Assembly: GCA_044343155.1 (NCBI GenBank)
Contig: JAVZSS010000012.1
Location: 1-15,702 of the forward strand
Length of the DNA stretch: 15,702 bases
Origin: SpSt-28 sp044343155
GTDB lineage: Archaea > Aenigmatarchaeota > Aenigmatarchaeia > CG10238-14 > SpSt-28
Direction: 5' to 3'
Numbering within the stretch: position 1 is the stretch's first letter; every line of letters begins with the position of its first letter. This document shows, in pieces, positions 1-5,516 of this stretch. The notes under the pieces were generated by a model, which was not told the origin of the DNA, searched no databases, and saw nothing but the letters and a program-made list of their open reading frames with translations. Position numbers and translations under genes: made by a program.

Positions 1-536
1 AAGCTAGGCTGTTTATCAATGGTATTCAACACGGACCAACTAAATCTATTTCTAATCTTCAATTGGCGGACACAAACAGAAATTTGACGATAGGAAAGCT
101 CTCAGGAATGGCTCATTTTTATAATGGTACAATAGATGAAGTTAGAATTTATAATAGAACTTTAACTGCAGAAGAAATTTCAGATTTATACAATAACTAT
201 GGTTATTCGACATTAAATTATCCTGGAAGAACATTGGTTAGAAAATATTCATATCCAGAGCCAACAATAATTATAGATAATGAAGAAAATTCTACTGTTT
301 TTCTCTATTTCCATTATTCTGGAGCTCCAACTGGCTCCTTAGGAAAAAGCTTTATCTATTTTTCTAATCTAAAAAATGGAAGTTCAATTCAAAACAATTT
401 TGAAATAGATTGTAATTTAGGGAAAGATTGTATGCTATCAATAAGAGAGTTAAATTTAACAATAAATGATATAGATAAAATTAGAGTTTGCTCAAAATAT
501 TGTTTAGATGTATGTAATGATGTTATATTTAAGTAA
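1..536 (+). CDS. LamG-like (concanavalin A-type) surface protein, C-terminal fragment
   Basis: The gene runs in from the left edge; the frame is open from base 3, so the true start lies outside the window. The first ~65 visible residues match the end of a LamG/laminin-G-3 jellyroll domain: a strand with LFINGI, then LTIGK, then the family's closing signature GTIDEVRIYNRTLTAEEI followed by a DLYNN helix. About 100 further residues look beta-rich and secretory, with several N-x-S/T sequons and five cysteines (two in IDCNLGKDC, three in VCSKYCLDVC) that could form disulfides. The C-terminus has no membrane helix or sorting signal, so anchoring, if any, must come from the missing N-terminal part. 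Such domains in archaea usually belong to large extracellular proteins that bind glycans or partner cells; that role is inferred. A T-rich run follows the stop (541-550). Confidence 0.75.
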   Translation, partial: ARLFINGIQHGPTKSISNLQLADTNRNLTIGKLSGMAHFYNGTIDEVRIYNRTLTAEEISDLYNNYGYSTLNYPGRTLVRKYSYPEPTIIIDNEENSTVFLYFHYSGAPTGSLGKSFIYFSNLKNGSSIQNNFEIDCNLGKDCMLSIRELNLTINDIDKIRVCSKYCLDVCNDVIFK

Positions 537-566
537 AATATTTATTTTTTAATTTGAAAATTCATA

Positions 567-1253
567 ATGAGAGTTTGTGTATTTTCAAACTTGCCAACTA
601 AAAAAATTAAAAAACTTTTTCTTCGTCAAAGTTTTATTGTCACGGCCTATAAACCAGATATAGTTGTTAGTTATGGCGGACATGGAACATTTCTTTCAGC
701 GGAAAGAAATTATCCAGAGGTTCCAAAATTAGTTGTTAGATTAGAAAAAAAAGTTTTGGATTTTGAGATTCTAGAAAAAGAATTAGAAAACGCTGTAATA
801 AAAATTAAGAAAGGATACTACAAAATATTATCTTTTAATAAAGTTGAAGCTAGTTTTAAAAAGAAAAATTTAGTTGGTTTAAATGAAGTGCAAATTAGAA
901 ATAAAGATTTAAGGGAAGCTATTAGATTCAATGTTTTAATAGGAAGAAAGAAGATAGAAAATGTGATAGGAGATGGAATAATAGTTGCTACTCCAATAGG
1001 TGCTTATGGTTATTATAGAGCGGCTGGGGGAAAGTTGTTTAAAAATGGGATTGGTTTGTGCTTTAATAATTGTGGAAATTTGAAAACAAAAAGCTATGTT
1101 ATTAAAGGTAGTGAAAAAATTGTTTTTAAGTTAAATAGAGGGGAAGCACAATTAGCTGCTGATAATAATCCTTTAATTTTGAATGTTAGGGAAGGAGAAA
1201 CAGTTCAAATATTTAGAAGTCAGAAAAAAACAAACGTAATAAAAATTATTTAA
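567..1253 (+). CDS. NAD kinase-like protein with altered GGDGT motif
   Basis: This 228-residue protein has the layout of the NAD kinase/AcoX family, which phosphorylates NAD to NADP. Visible in order are a short Rossmann-like N-terminal lobe, the G-G-x-G-T motif (residues 37-41, followed by FLSAER), the N-E pair (106-107, LNEVQIRN), and the C-terminal segment GDGIIVATPIGAYGYY (135-150) followed by AAGG. A conserved-type Asp sits at 199 (AADNN). Two features are abnormal. The motif reads GGHGT rather than GGDGT, so the Asp regarded as catalytic is His39. The usual TPTGSTAY is TPIGAYGY. The protein is also shorter than typical NadK (about 250-300 residues). It could be a lineage-specific active NAD kinase, an enzyme with a shifted substrate, or a nucleotide-binding regulator. 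Family membership is fairly sure; activity is not. It starts 30 bp after the previous stop, with an AT-rich TATA-like stretch and no Shine-Dalgarno. Confidence 0.75.
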   Translation: MRVCVFSNLPTKKIKKLFLRQSFIVTAYKPDIVVSYGGHGTFLSAERNYPEVPKLVVRLEKKVLDFEILEKELENAVIKIKKGYYKILSFNKVEASFKKKNLVGLNEVQIRNKDLREAIRFNVLIGRKKIENVIGDGIIVATPIGAYGYYRAAGGKLFKNGIGLCFNNCGNLKTKSYVIKGSEKIVFKLNRGEAQLAADNNPLILNVREGETVQIFRSQKKTNVIKII

Positions 1254-1350
1254 GTCTGATTACATTTCCAAACCTTCTTCTAAAATCTTTCTTCAAAGAC
1301 TTAAACTTCTTTTTCTTTTTTACTTCGGGCTCGTAATAATAGTAGTCCAT
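1246..1350 (-). CDS. Small basic tyrosine-rich peptide, 34 aa, hypothetical
   Basis: This reading frame lies in what would otherwise be the largest intergenic gap. It starts at ATG 1350-1348 and ends at TAA 1248-1246, overlapping the last 8 bases of the NAD kinase-like gene tail to tail. The peptide begins MDYYYYEPEV, continues with five lysines in a row, and ends in an alternating basic/hydrophobic stretch (KSLKKDFRRRFGNVIRLK). The composition, an acidic-aromatic head and a strongly basic tail, suggests nucleic-acid or ribosome binding, but I recognise no family. Support for its being real: a TATA-like box 22-30 bp upstream (1373-1381) at a spacing suited to leaderless transcription, an ordered composition that does not look like random AT-rich DNA, and filling of an unusually long gap. 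It is below most gene-caller cut-offs. It could be a chance frame. Confidence 0.5.
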   Translation of the reverse strand: MDYYYYEPEVKKKKKFKSLKKDFRRRFGNVIRLK

Positions 1351-1372
1351 AATGAATTATAGGTAATAAAGC

Positions 1373-1381
1373 TTTTATATA
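1373..1381. promoter_or_regulatory. Shared TATA-like box of a divergent pair
   Basis: TTTTATATA on the plus strand reads TATATAAAA on the minus strand. Its centre is about 22 bp before the PDO start (1399) and about 27 bp before the start of the 34-residue peptide (1350), close to the archaeal TATA-to-initiation distance. Neither start has a convincing Shine-Dalgarno, consistent with leaderless transcripts in both directions. Confidence 0.45.
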
Positions 1382-1398
1382 GAAAAACAATAGATAAG

Positions 1399-2094
1399 AT
1401 GATAATAGACGAAAAATCTAAAGAAATATTGAAAGAGAAGTTTGAAAAGGAGCTTAAGAGAGAAGTAGAAGTATATTTCTTTACAGATAAAAATAAAGAA
1501 ATACCTTATGAAGAGTTAATTTCAGAACATGAACACAACCATTCAGAAGATTTGTGCCACTTTTGCGATTTTATGAGGAAGTTTTTGAATGAATTAGTTG
1601 AACTTTCTTCGCAAAAAATAATTGTAAGGGAATTTGATATTAATGAAAATCAGGATGAGGCAAAAAAGTATGGAATAGAAAAAATTCCAACTTTTTTAAT
1701 AGATCCTAAAAAAGGATATAAAATTAAATATATTGGTTCTCCTATAGGTGAAGAAGCTTGGGCATTTATAGATACTATAATTCAAGTTTCTAAGGATTCT
1801 AGCAATTTACAAAAGAAGACTAAGGATAAACTAAAAGAATTAAAGAAAAATGTTAACATTAAAGTTTTTGTTACCCCTCCATGCCCATATTGCCCATATC
1901 AAGTATTTTTAGTTAACAACTTTGCTATTGAAAATAAGAATATTGAAGTTGAATGTATAGATGCTTTTGAAAATCAAGAAATAGCAGAAAAATATGATGT
2001 TAGTGCTGTTCCCCATACAGTAATAAATGAAAAAGAAATTTTGGTAGGAGTTCAAACGGAAGATAAAGTTTTAGAGGCTTTGCTTAGTGATTAA
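1399..2094 (+). CDS. pdo: Protein disulfide oxidoreductase (tandem thioredoxin/glutaredoxin folds)
   Basis: This 231-residue protein contains two thioredoxin-fold units, the layout of archaeal/thermophile PDO, which forms, reduces or isomerises protein disulfides in the cytosol. Unit 1 has a CHFC centre (C53, C56) and a cis-proline loop IPT (P97). Unit 2 has the classic CPYC centre (C162, C165) and cis-proline in VPH (P205). The length matches the family. The unusual feature is the segment before the first centre, EHEHNH (residues 43-48), which with H54 puts four histidines beside the two cysteines and could bind metal. No signal peptide is seen. It is the first gene of a two-gene unit, with the membrane-protein gene starting 3 bp after its stop. 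The start is chosen because a TATA-like box lies about 22 bp upstream and no earlier in-frame ATG is evident. Confidence 0.88.
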   Translation: MIIDEKSKEILKEKFEKELKREVEVYFFTDKNKEIPYEELISEHEHNHSEDLCHFCDFMRKFLNELVELSSQKIIVREFDINENQDEAKKYGIEKIPTFLIDPKKGYKIKYIGSPIGEEAWAFIDTIIQVSKDSSNLQKKTKDKLKELKKNVNIKVFVTPPCPYCPYQVFLVNNFAIENKNIEVECIDAFENQEIAEKYDVSAVPHTVINEKEILVGVQTEDKVLEALLSD

Positions 2095-2097
2095 GAA

Positions 2098-2373
2098 ATG
2101 AATTTGATATTTTTTCTTTTTTCTCTTTTGGATATAATGGCGGGAGGTTTTTATTTAACTTCAGTTAGTTTTTCCCCTATTTATTTACTTTTATTAATAA
2201 AAGGGTTTTGGACTATATTTTCATGTATTTTAGCAAAAGATTACTTTTTTTCAATTTTAGGTTTCATGGATGCAATTTTAGGTTTTCTTGGTTTACTTTC
2301 TTTTTTCGAAATAAAAATAATTGGAATTGCTGTGTTAATAAAAGGTTTGTATTCAATAATTTTTTCATTTTAA
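2098..2373 (+). CDS. Small four-helix membrane protein with internal duplication
   Basis: This 91-residue, very hydrophobic protein probably has four membrane helices, and I recognise no named family. It is built from two similar halves. Residues ~10-42 and ~56-90 each start with an L/M-D pair (D12, D58), run through a Gly/Phe/Leu helix, and end with a matching block (LIKGFWTIFS at 33-42; LIKGLYSIIFS at 80-90). Few charged residues are present: D12, K35, K47, D48, D58, E71, K73, K82. Its single cysteine (C43) argues against a DsbD- or VKOR-like electron relay for the PDO encoded just upstream. The start lies 3 bp after the PDO stop, with GTGA about 8 nt before it inside the PDO end, so the two genes are probably cotranscribed. 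Its last 9 bases overlap the convergent aIF5A gene. Confidence 0.7.
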   Translation: MNLIFFLFSLLDIMAGGFYLTSVSFSPIYLLLLIKGFWTIFSCILAKDYFFSILGFMDAILGFLGLLSFFEIKIIGIAVLIKGLYSIIFSF

Positions 2374-2757
2374 TGGCTTTAATGTTTTTATATCCAAAAT
2401 TTCATAGTATTCTATTTCTTCTCCCTCTTTTATTTCTTCTTTCCTTTCTTCAGGTATTTCTAATTGAAGCTCTTGATATGTTTGTAAGTCTAATAAATGG
2501 GCTATATTACCTTCTATAGCAACTACTTGTGCTTTTTTCTTTTCTAATATTGGAACTTCAACTTCTTCATCAGCAGGCTTAACTATACTTCTTCTAGTTC
2601 CATCCAAAAGACCAATAGCATCTACTCTAGTTTTAGCAGCACCATGTTTTCCACTAGTAGAGGTAGTTACTTTTTCAACTTTACAAGGAACACCATCTAT
2701 CAAAATATAATTTCCAGGTTTCATATTTTTTATTACTTGGGTTACTTTTTCTGCCAT
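2365..2757 (-). CDS. eif5a: Translation initiation factor 5A (aIF5A)
   Basis: This 130-residue factor binds near the ribosomal E site and promotes peptide-bond formation at stalling sequences. The N-terminal SH3-like domain carries the modification loop STSGKHGAAK. Lys37, between G36 and H38, is the residue converted to hypusine or deoxyhypusine. The second half (from about residue 70) is the OB-fold, with an acidic stretch (PEERKEEIKEGEEIEYYE). The length is normal for archaea. It is the second gene of a unit with the histone: the histone stop is 4 bp upstream and carries the Shine-Dalgarno. The 3' end overlaps the convergent membrane-protein gene by 9 bp, so read-through from either side would give antisense overlap. 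Deoxyhypusine synthase is not in the window. Confidence 0.97.
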   Translation of the reverse strand: MAEKVTQVIKNMKPGNYILIDGVPCKVEKVTTSTSGKHGAAKTRVDAIGLLDGTRRSIVKPADEEVEVPILEKKKAQVVAIEGNIAHLLDLQTYQELQLEIPEERKEEIKEGEEIEYYEILDIKTLKPLK

Positions 2758-2760
2758 ATT

Positions 2761-2766
2761 ATCACC
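2761..2766 (-). promoter_or_regulatory. Shine-Dalgarno of aIF5A, inside the histone stop
   Basis: GGTGAT on the minus strand lies 3 nt before the aIF5A ATG and contains the histone TGA stop (2764-2762). It matches the archaeal 16S 3' end (AUCACCUCC), so the two genes are likely translationally coupled. Confidence 0.75.
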
Positions 2767-2968
2767 TTATAGCTAATTCTATATCTTCTTTTTTAACAGT
2801 TAATCTTTTAGCATGTTTAGAAAATTCTATAGCATTTTTTGCAATTTTTTCTGACAATAAACTCAAAGTTTTATCTACTTCTATTAAAGCCTCTTTCGAA
2901 ATTCTTTTTATTCCAGCAGCTTTAGCAAGTTTTAATAGAGTATTTTTCTTAAATTTCAAACTCTCCAT
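2762..2968 (-). CDS. Archaeal histone
   Basis: A single 68-residue histone fold that would dimerise and wrap DNA. It aligns readily to HMfB-type histones: helix 1 (LLKLAKAAG), loop 1 with K21-R22-I23-S24, the long central helix (~26-53, EALIEV to EFSKHAKR), loop 2 with R55/T57, and the closing VKKEDIELAIR. Compared with HMf proteins, the proline-containing N-terminal segment is replaced by a lysine-rich one (LKFKKNTLL), and the protein ends right after AIR without the basic RRFKK tail. It is the first gene before aIF5A. A TATA-like TTTATAAT (2999-2992, minus strand), preceded by purine-rich AAAAGG resembling a BRE, lies about 23-30 bp before the start, with no Shine-Dalgarno, so transcription is probably leaderless. 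Confidence 0.93.
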   Translation of the reverse strand: MESLKFKKNTLLKLAKAAGIKRISKEALIEVDKTLSLLSEKIAKNAIEFSKHAKRLTVKKEDIELAIR

Positions 2969-2991
2969 TTTAACATTTATTGTAATTTTAA

Positions 2992-2999
2992 ATTATAAA
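2992..2999 (-). promoter_or_regulatory. TATA box (with BRE-like AAAAGG) of histone-aIF5A
   Basis: TTTATAAT on the minus strand, preceded by AAAAGG, sits 23 bp before the histone start in the 35-bp gap after the oxidoreductase beta gene. The spacing fits a leaderless archaeal promoter. Confidence 0.5.
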
Positions 3000-3003
3000 C
3001 CTT

Positions 3004-3846
3004 TTACTTAACTCTAAATTCATCTATCAATTTTTCAAACTCTATTTTTCTTTTGATTTCGGAATATACTTTTTTTATTCCTTCTCTCTCTTCAAATGTT
3101 TCTTTTTCTTCTTTAAAGAATATTCCTATTGGAACAACTCCCTTTTCTTTTAAATTTAAATAATTTTCTAATGCTTCTTTTACATTTTTATAACTTTCTT
3201 TCAATTTAATTATTCTACTCTCAATTTCATTTCTAAAATCGTTAAAAGTTAAACAAGGTTGTAATATATCAATTACAGAAAATCCTTTATGTATAATTGC
3301 TTCTTTAAAGAGTAATTTCAAATAATCTTTATCTACAGCATATCCTCTAGCTACAAATGAAGAATTGCTTGCTAAAAGTAAAAGAATTGGATCAAGAGGC
3401 TCATTTTTTTCACCTTCAGGTCTAACTTTTGATTTAAATCCTTTTTGTGATGTTGGTGTTGATTGACCAACAGTTAAAGCAAAAGTTTGATTGTTGTGAA
3501 CAAAAACTTTTATATCAATGTTATATCTTGCTGCATGTATTAAATGCTCTATTCCTTCAGAATATATATCACCATCTCCAACAAAACAAATAACTTTTAA
3601 ATCTTTATTTGCAACTTTTATACCTAGTGCTAAAGGTAATGCTCTTCCATGTAGAGCGTTAAAGCCTGAAATATTAAGATAGTCAAAAATTTTTCCATGA
3701 CATCCAATACCACAAACAATTATAACTTTATTTAATTCTATTAATTTTTCTTTTTCTAATTCTTCTAAAGCATTAACAAAACTGTTGAGTATGAAAAAAT
3801 TTGTACAACCAGGGCACCAAGTTATATTCTGATTGCTTTTAAGCAT
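3004..3846 (-). CDS. 2-oxoacid:ferredoxin oxidoreductase, beta subunit (TPP and Fe-S)
   Basis: This 280-residue subunit carries thiamine pyrophosphate and one [4Fe-4S] cluster. It pairs with the gamma-alpha subunit encoded just upstream to oxidise a 2-oxoacid plus CoA to acyl-CoA, CO2 and reduced ferredoxin. Visible features are WCPGC (C11, C14), GIGCHG (C49) and C198 (LQPCLTF), the expected four cluster ligands; LHGRALPLALG (65-75); and the TPP/Mg motif GDGD (90-93) with the matching NN (118-119). LTVGQSTPTS (124-133) corresponds to the family's T-x-GQ-SPT segment. The G-G-N-H that often follows GDGD is G-I-E-H here, a modest divergence. The substrate (2-oxoglutarate, pyruvate or a broad range) cannot be read from sequence. 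The gene lies 6 bp after the alpha stop, with a strong Shine-Dalgarno across that stop. No separate ferredoxin-like delta subunit is nearby, as in two-subunit enzymes of this family. Confidence 0.92.
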   Translation of the reverse strand: MLKSNQNITWCPGCTNFFILNSFVNALEELEKEKLIELNKVIIVCGIGCHGKIFDYLNISGFNALHGRALPLALGIKVANKDLKVICFVGDGDIYSEGIEHLIHAARYNIDIKVFVHNNQTFALTVGQSTPTSQKGFKSKVRPEGEKNEPLDPILLLLASNSSFVARGYAVDKDYLKLLFKEAIIHKGFSVIDILQPCLTFNDFRNEIESRIIKLKESYKNVKEALENYLNLKEKGVVPIGIFFKEEKETFEEREGIKKVYSEIKRKIEFEKLIDEFRVK

Positions 3847-3852
3847 TCTATT

Positions 3853-3860
3853 TCACCTTT
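3853..3860 (-). promoter_or_regulatory. Shine-Dalgarno of the beta subunit, overlapping the alpha stop
   Basis: AAAGGTGA on the minus strand contains the TGA stop of the gamma-alpha gene (3855-3853) and lies 6 nt before the beta ATG. Coupled translation would help equalise the two subunits. Confidence 0.75.
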
Positions 3861-5487
3861 TTAGTTTTTCCAGAATTTCTTCTGGAGTAAATGGTCTACC
3901 ATCATATTTCAAAATATTTATGGCGTTTTTCTTCAAATATGGTTTAATTAGATTGTAAAATTGAGAAGAAGAATTACATTCAATAACATAGATTTTAGAA
4001 GCTTTACTACTTTCAGATTCAATAATTTTTGTGGCAAGAGGGGATAAGTAAGTAATATGTAGGTATTTGTAATTTGGTAAATCTTCTAAAGCGTCTAGTA
4101 TTGCTCCTTTATTTGAACCAAAACTTATTATTAAATTTTTTCCTCTACCAAAAACTTTATACATTTCAAACTTACTTTCAACTTCTTTTTTTAATACTTC
4201 AAATTTTTTTATTCTTTTTTCTTGCATGATTTTAGCTATTTCTTTTTTATCTGTTGTAAATCCAAACTCATCATGTTCATAACTATTGCATTTTACCATA
4301 AATTTTGTTGGAAAAGTTCGAATAGGAACATAATCTTTTGTAATTTTATAAGTTTTGTAATCTTTTGGATTTTCAACTATAAATTTGCTTGGCTTAATTT
4401 TTGGTTTTTTTAATGAATCCAAAGTAAAATAGCTTTCGGCAAGATGTTTATCTGAAAGTATTATTGAAAGTATGCCATATTTATAAGAAAGATAAAAAGC
4501 TTCTACAGTTTTTTCAAATGCCTCTTCTACATCCCCAGGAGCAACAACTACTTTCTGAAAATCACCATGACCAGAATAAATTGCCGAATTCAAGTCAGAT
4601 TGTGAAGTATATGTTGGCATTCCTGTTGATGGACCATATCTTTGTGCTAAATAAATTACTAATGGTACTTCAGTCATACCTTGCAAACTTAAAGTTTCTG
4701 CCATTAAATCAAAACCACCACCAGAAGTTCCAACCATTGATATAGCTCCCGCAAAATTTGATCCAATAGAAGCATTTACAACAGCTATTTCATTTTCAAG
4801 TAAAAAAGTTTTTATATCATACTTTTCTCTTAAGGAAGAAAGGAAATGTAAAAGTTTTGTTGCCGGAGTCATGGGATAGGCAAAATAAAAATCTAAGCCA
4901 TAATAAATACTTCCTAGACCAACTGCAGAAGTTCCATCTAAAAATAGTTTTTTCCCTGTTTTACTATTTTTTGGGAGAGAGATTTTTTTACTTGAAAAAT
5001 TAAAATTTTCATAAGAAATTTTTGCAACCTTTTCGTTTATTTCTCCTATCTCTTTTCTTATTTCTTCTAAAAGTGGTTCTAAAGGAAGGTTAAAAGTTTT
5101 AAAGAATGCTCCCAAAAAAGCCGAATTTTTAGTAATTTCTGGTGCATTTAATTTTTGAATTATTTCTTTGTAGTTAAGAAAAATACAATTTTTAGATTTA
5201 TATTCTTCCCCACAAATTATTATTCCCCCGTTTTTTAATTCGTTTTCATGTTTTTCTGCTGAAGATTTATCAAAAGCTAAAATTAAGTCTAAATATTTTT
5301 CATGAGAATTTACTTTTCTATCTGAAAATGTTAAGATTGAAAAATCGTGCCCACCTTTAATGTAAGAACCATATTCTCTATAAACAAAACAATAGAATCC
5401 TAATTTTATTAAGGATTTCGCAAGAATTATAGAGGATTTTTCTATTCCATCACTTGCTTTTCCACCAATCAAAACACTAAATTTCAT
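3853..5487 (-). CDS. 2-oxoacid:ferredoxin oxidoreductase, fused gamma-alpha subunit
   Basis: This 544-residue fusion has the gamma domain first (about 1-165: IGGKASDGIEKSS, then EYGSYIKGGHDFS) and the alpha domain after it (from about 180). In the alpha domain, YPMTP (204-208) corresponds to the YPITP signature of two-subunit archaeal enzymes. It is followed by the pyrimidine-side TPP region: LLENEIAVVNASIG (229-242), TSGGGFDLMAE (254-264) and the substrate loop RYGPSTGMPTYTSQSDL (283-299). The last ~100 residues, with ISFGSNKGAI, are the transketolase C-terminal-like domain. Fusion order and length match the Sulfolobus-type enzyme, with Met replacing Ile in the signature. A TATA-like TTTATTTAAA lies about 20-30 bp before the start in the 29-bp gap after the PUA gene, so this may begin a two-subunit unit. 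Substrate preference is unresolved. Confidence 0.92.
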   Translation of the reverse strand: MKFSVLIGGKASDGIEKSSIILAKSLIKLGFYCFVYREYGSYIKGGHDFSILTFSDRKVNSHEKYLDLILAFDKSSAEKHENELKNGGIIICGEEYKSKNCIFLNYKEIIQKLNAPEITKNSAFLGAFFKTFNLPLEPLLEEIRKEIGEINEKVAKISYENFNFSSKKISLPKNSKTGKKLFLDGTSAVGLGSIYYGLDFYFAYPMTPATKLLHFLSSLREKYDIKTFLLENEIAVVNASIGSNFAGAISMVGTSGGGFDLMAETLSLQGMTEVPLVIYLAQRYGPSTGMPTYTSQSDLNSAIYSGHGDFQKVVVAPGDVEEAFEKTVEAFYLSYKYGILSIILSDKHLAESYFTLDSLKKPKIKPSKFIVENPKDYKTYKITKDYVPIRTFPTKFMVKCNSYEHDEFGFTTDKKEIAKIMQEKRIKKFEVLKKEVESKFEMYKVFGRGKNLIISFGSNKGAILDALEDLPNYKYLHITYLSPLATKIIESESSKASKIYVIECNSSSQFYNLIKPYLKKNAINILKYDGRPFTPEEILEKLKR

Positions 5488-5516
5488 TATATTTAATTTA
5501 AACTTTTTAAATAAAT

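Noticed and set aside
541..550. Oligo-T terminator after the LamG gene
   Set aside because: TTTATTTTTT fits an archaeal T-rich terminator, but such runs are common in this AT-rich DNA and it also overlaps the likely promoter of the next gene.
2098..2373. Idea that the small membrane protein is a DsbD/VKOR-like electron relay for PDO
   Set aside because: It has only one cysteine, so it cannot carry a redox-active CxxC or cysteine pair.
2208..2519. Plus-strand frame rich in Phe and Leu
   Set aside because: It is out of frame with the membrane-protein gene and then antisense to aIF5A; the composition is what AT-rich out-of-frame reading gives.
4464..4745. Plus-strand frame opposite the oxidoreductase alpha subunit
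   Set aside because: Antisense to a well-conserved coding region (TPP and substrate-loop motifs), with low-complexity His/Gln/Leu composition and no family resemblance.
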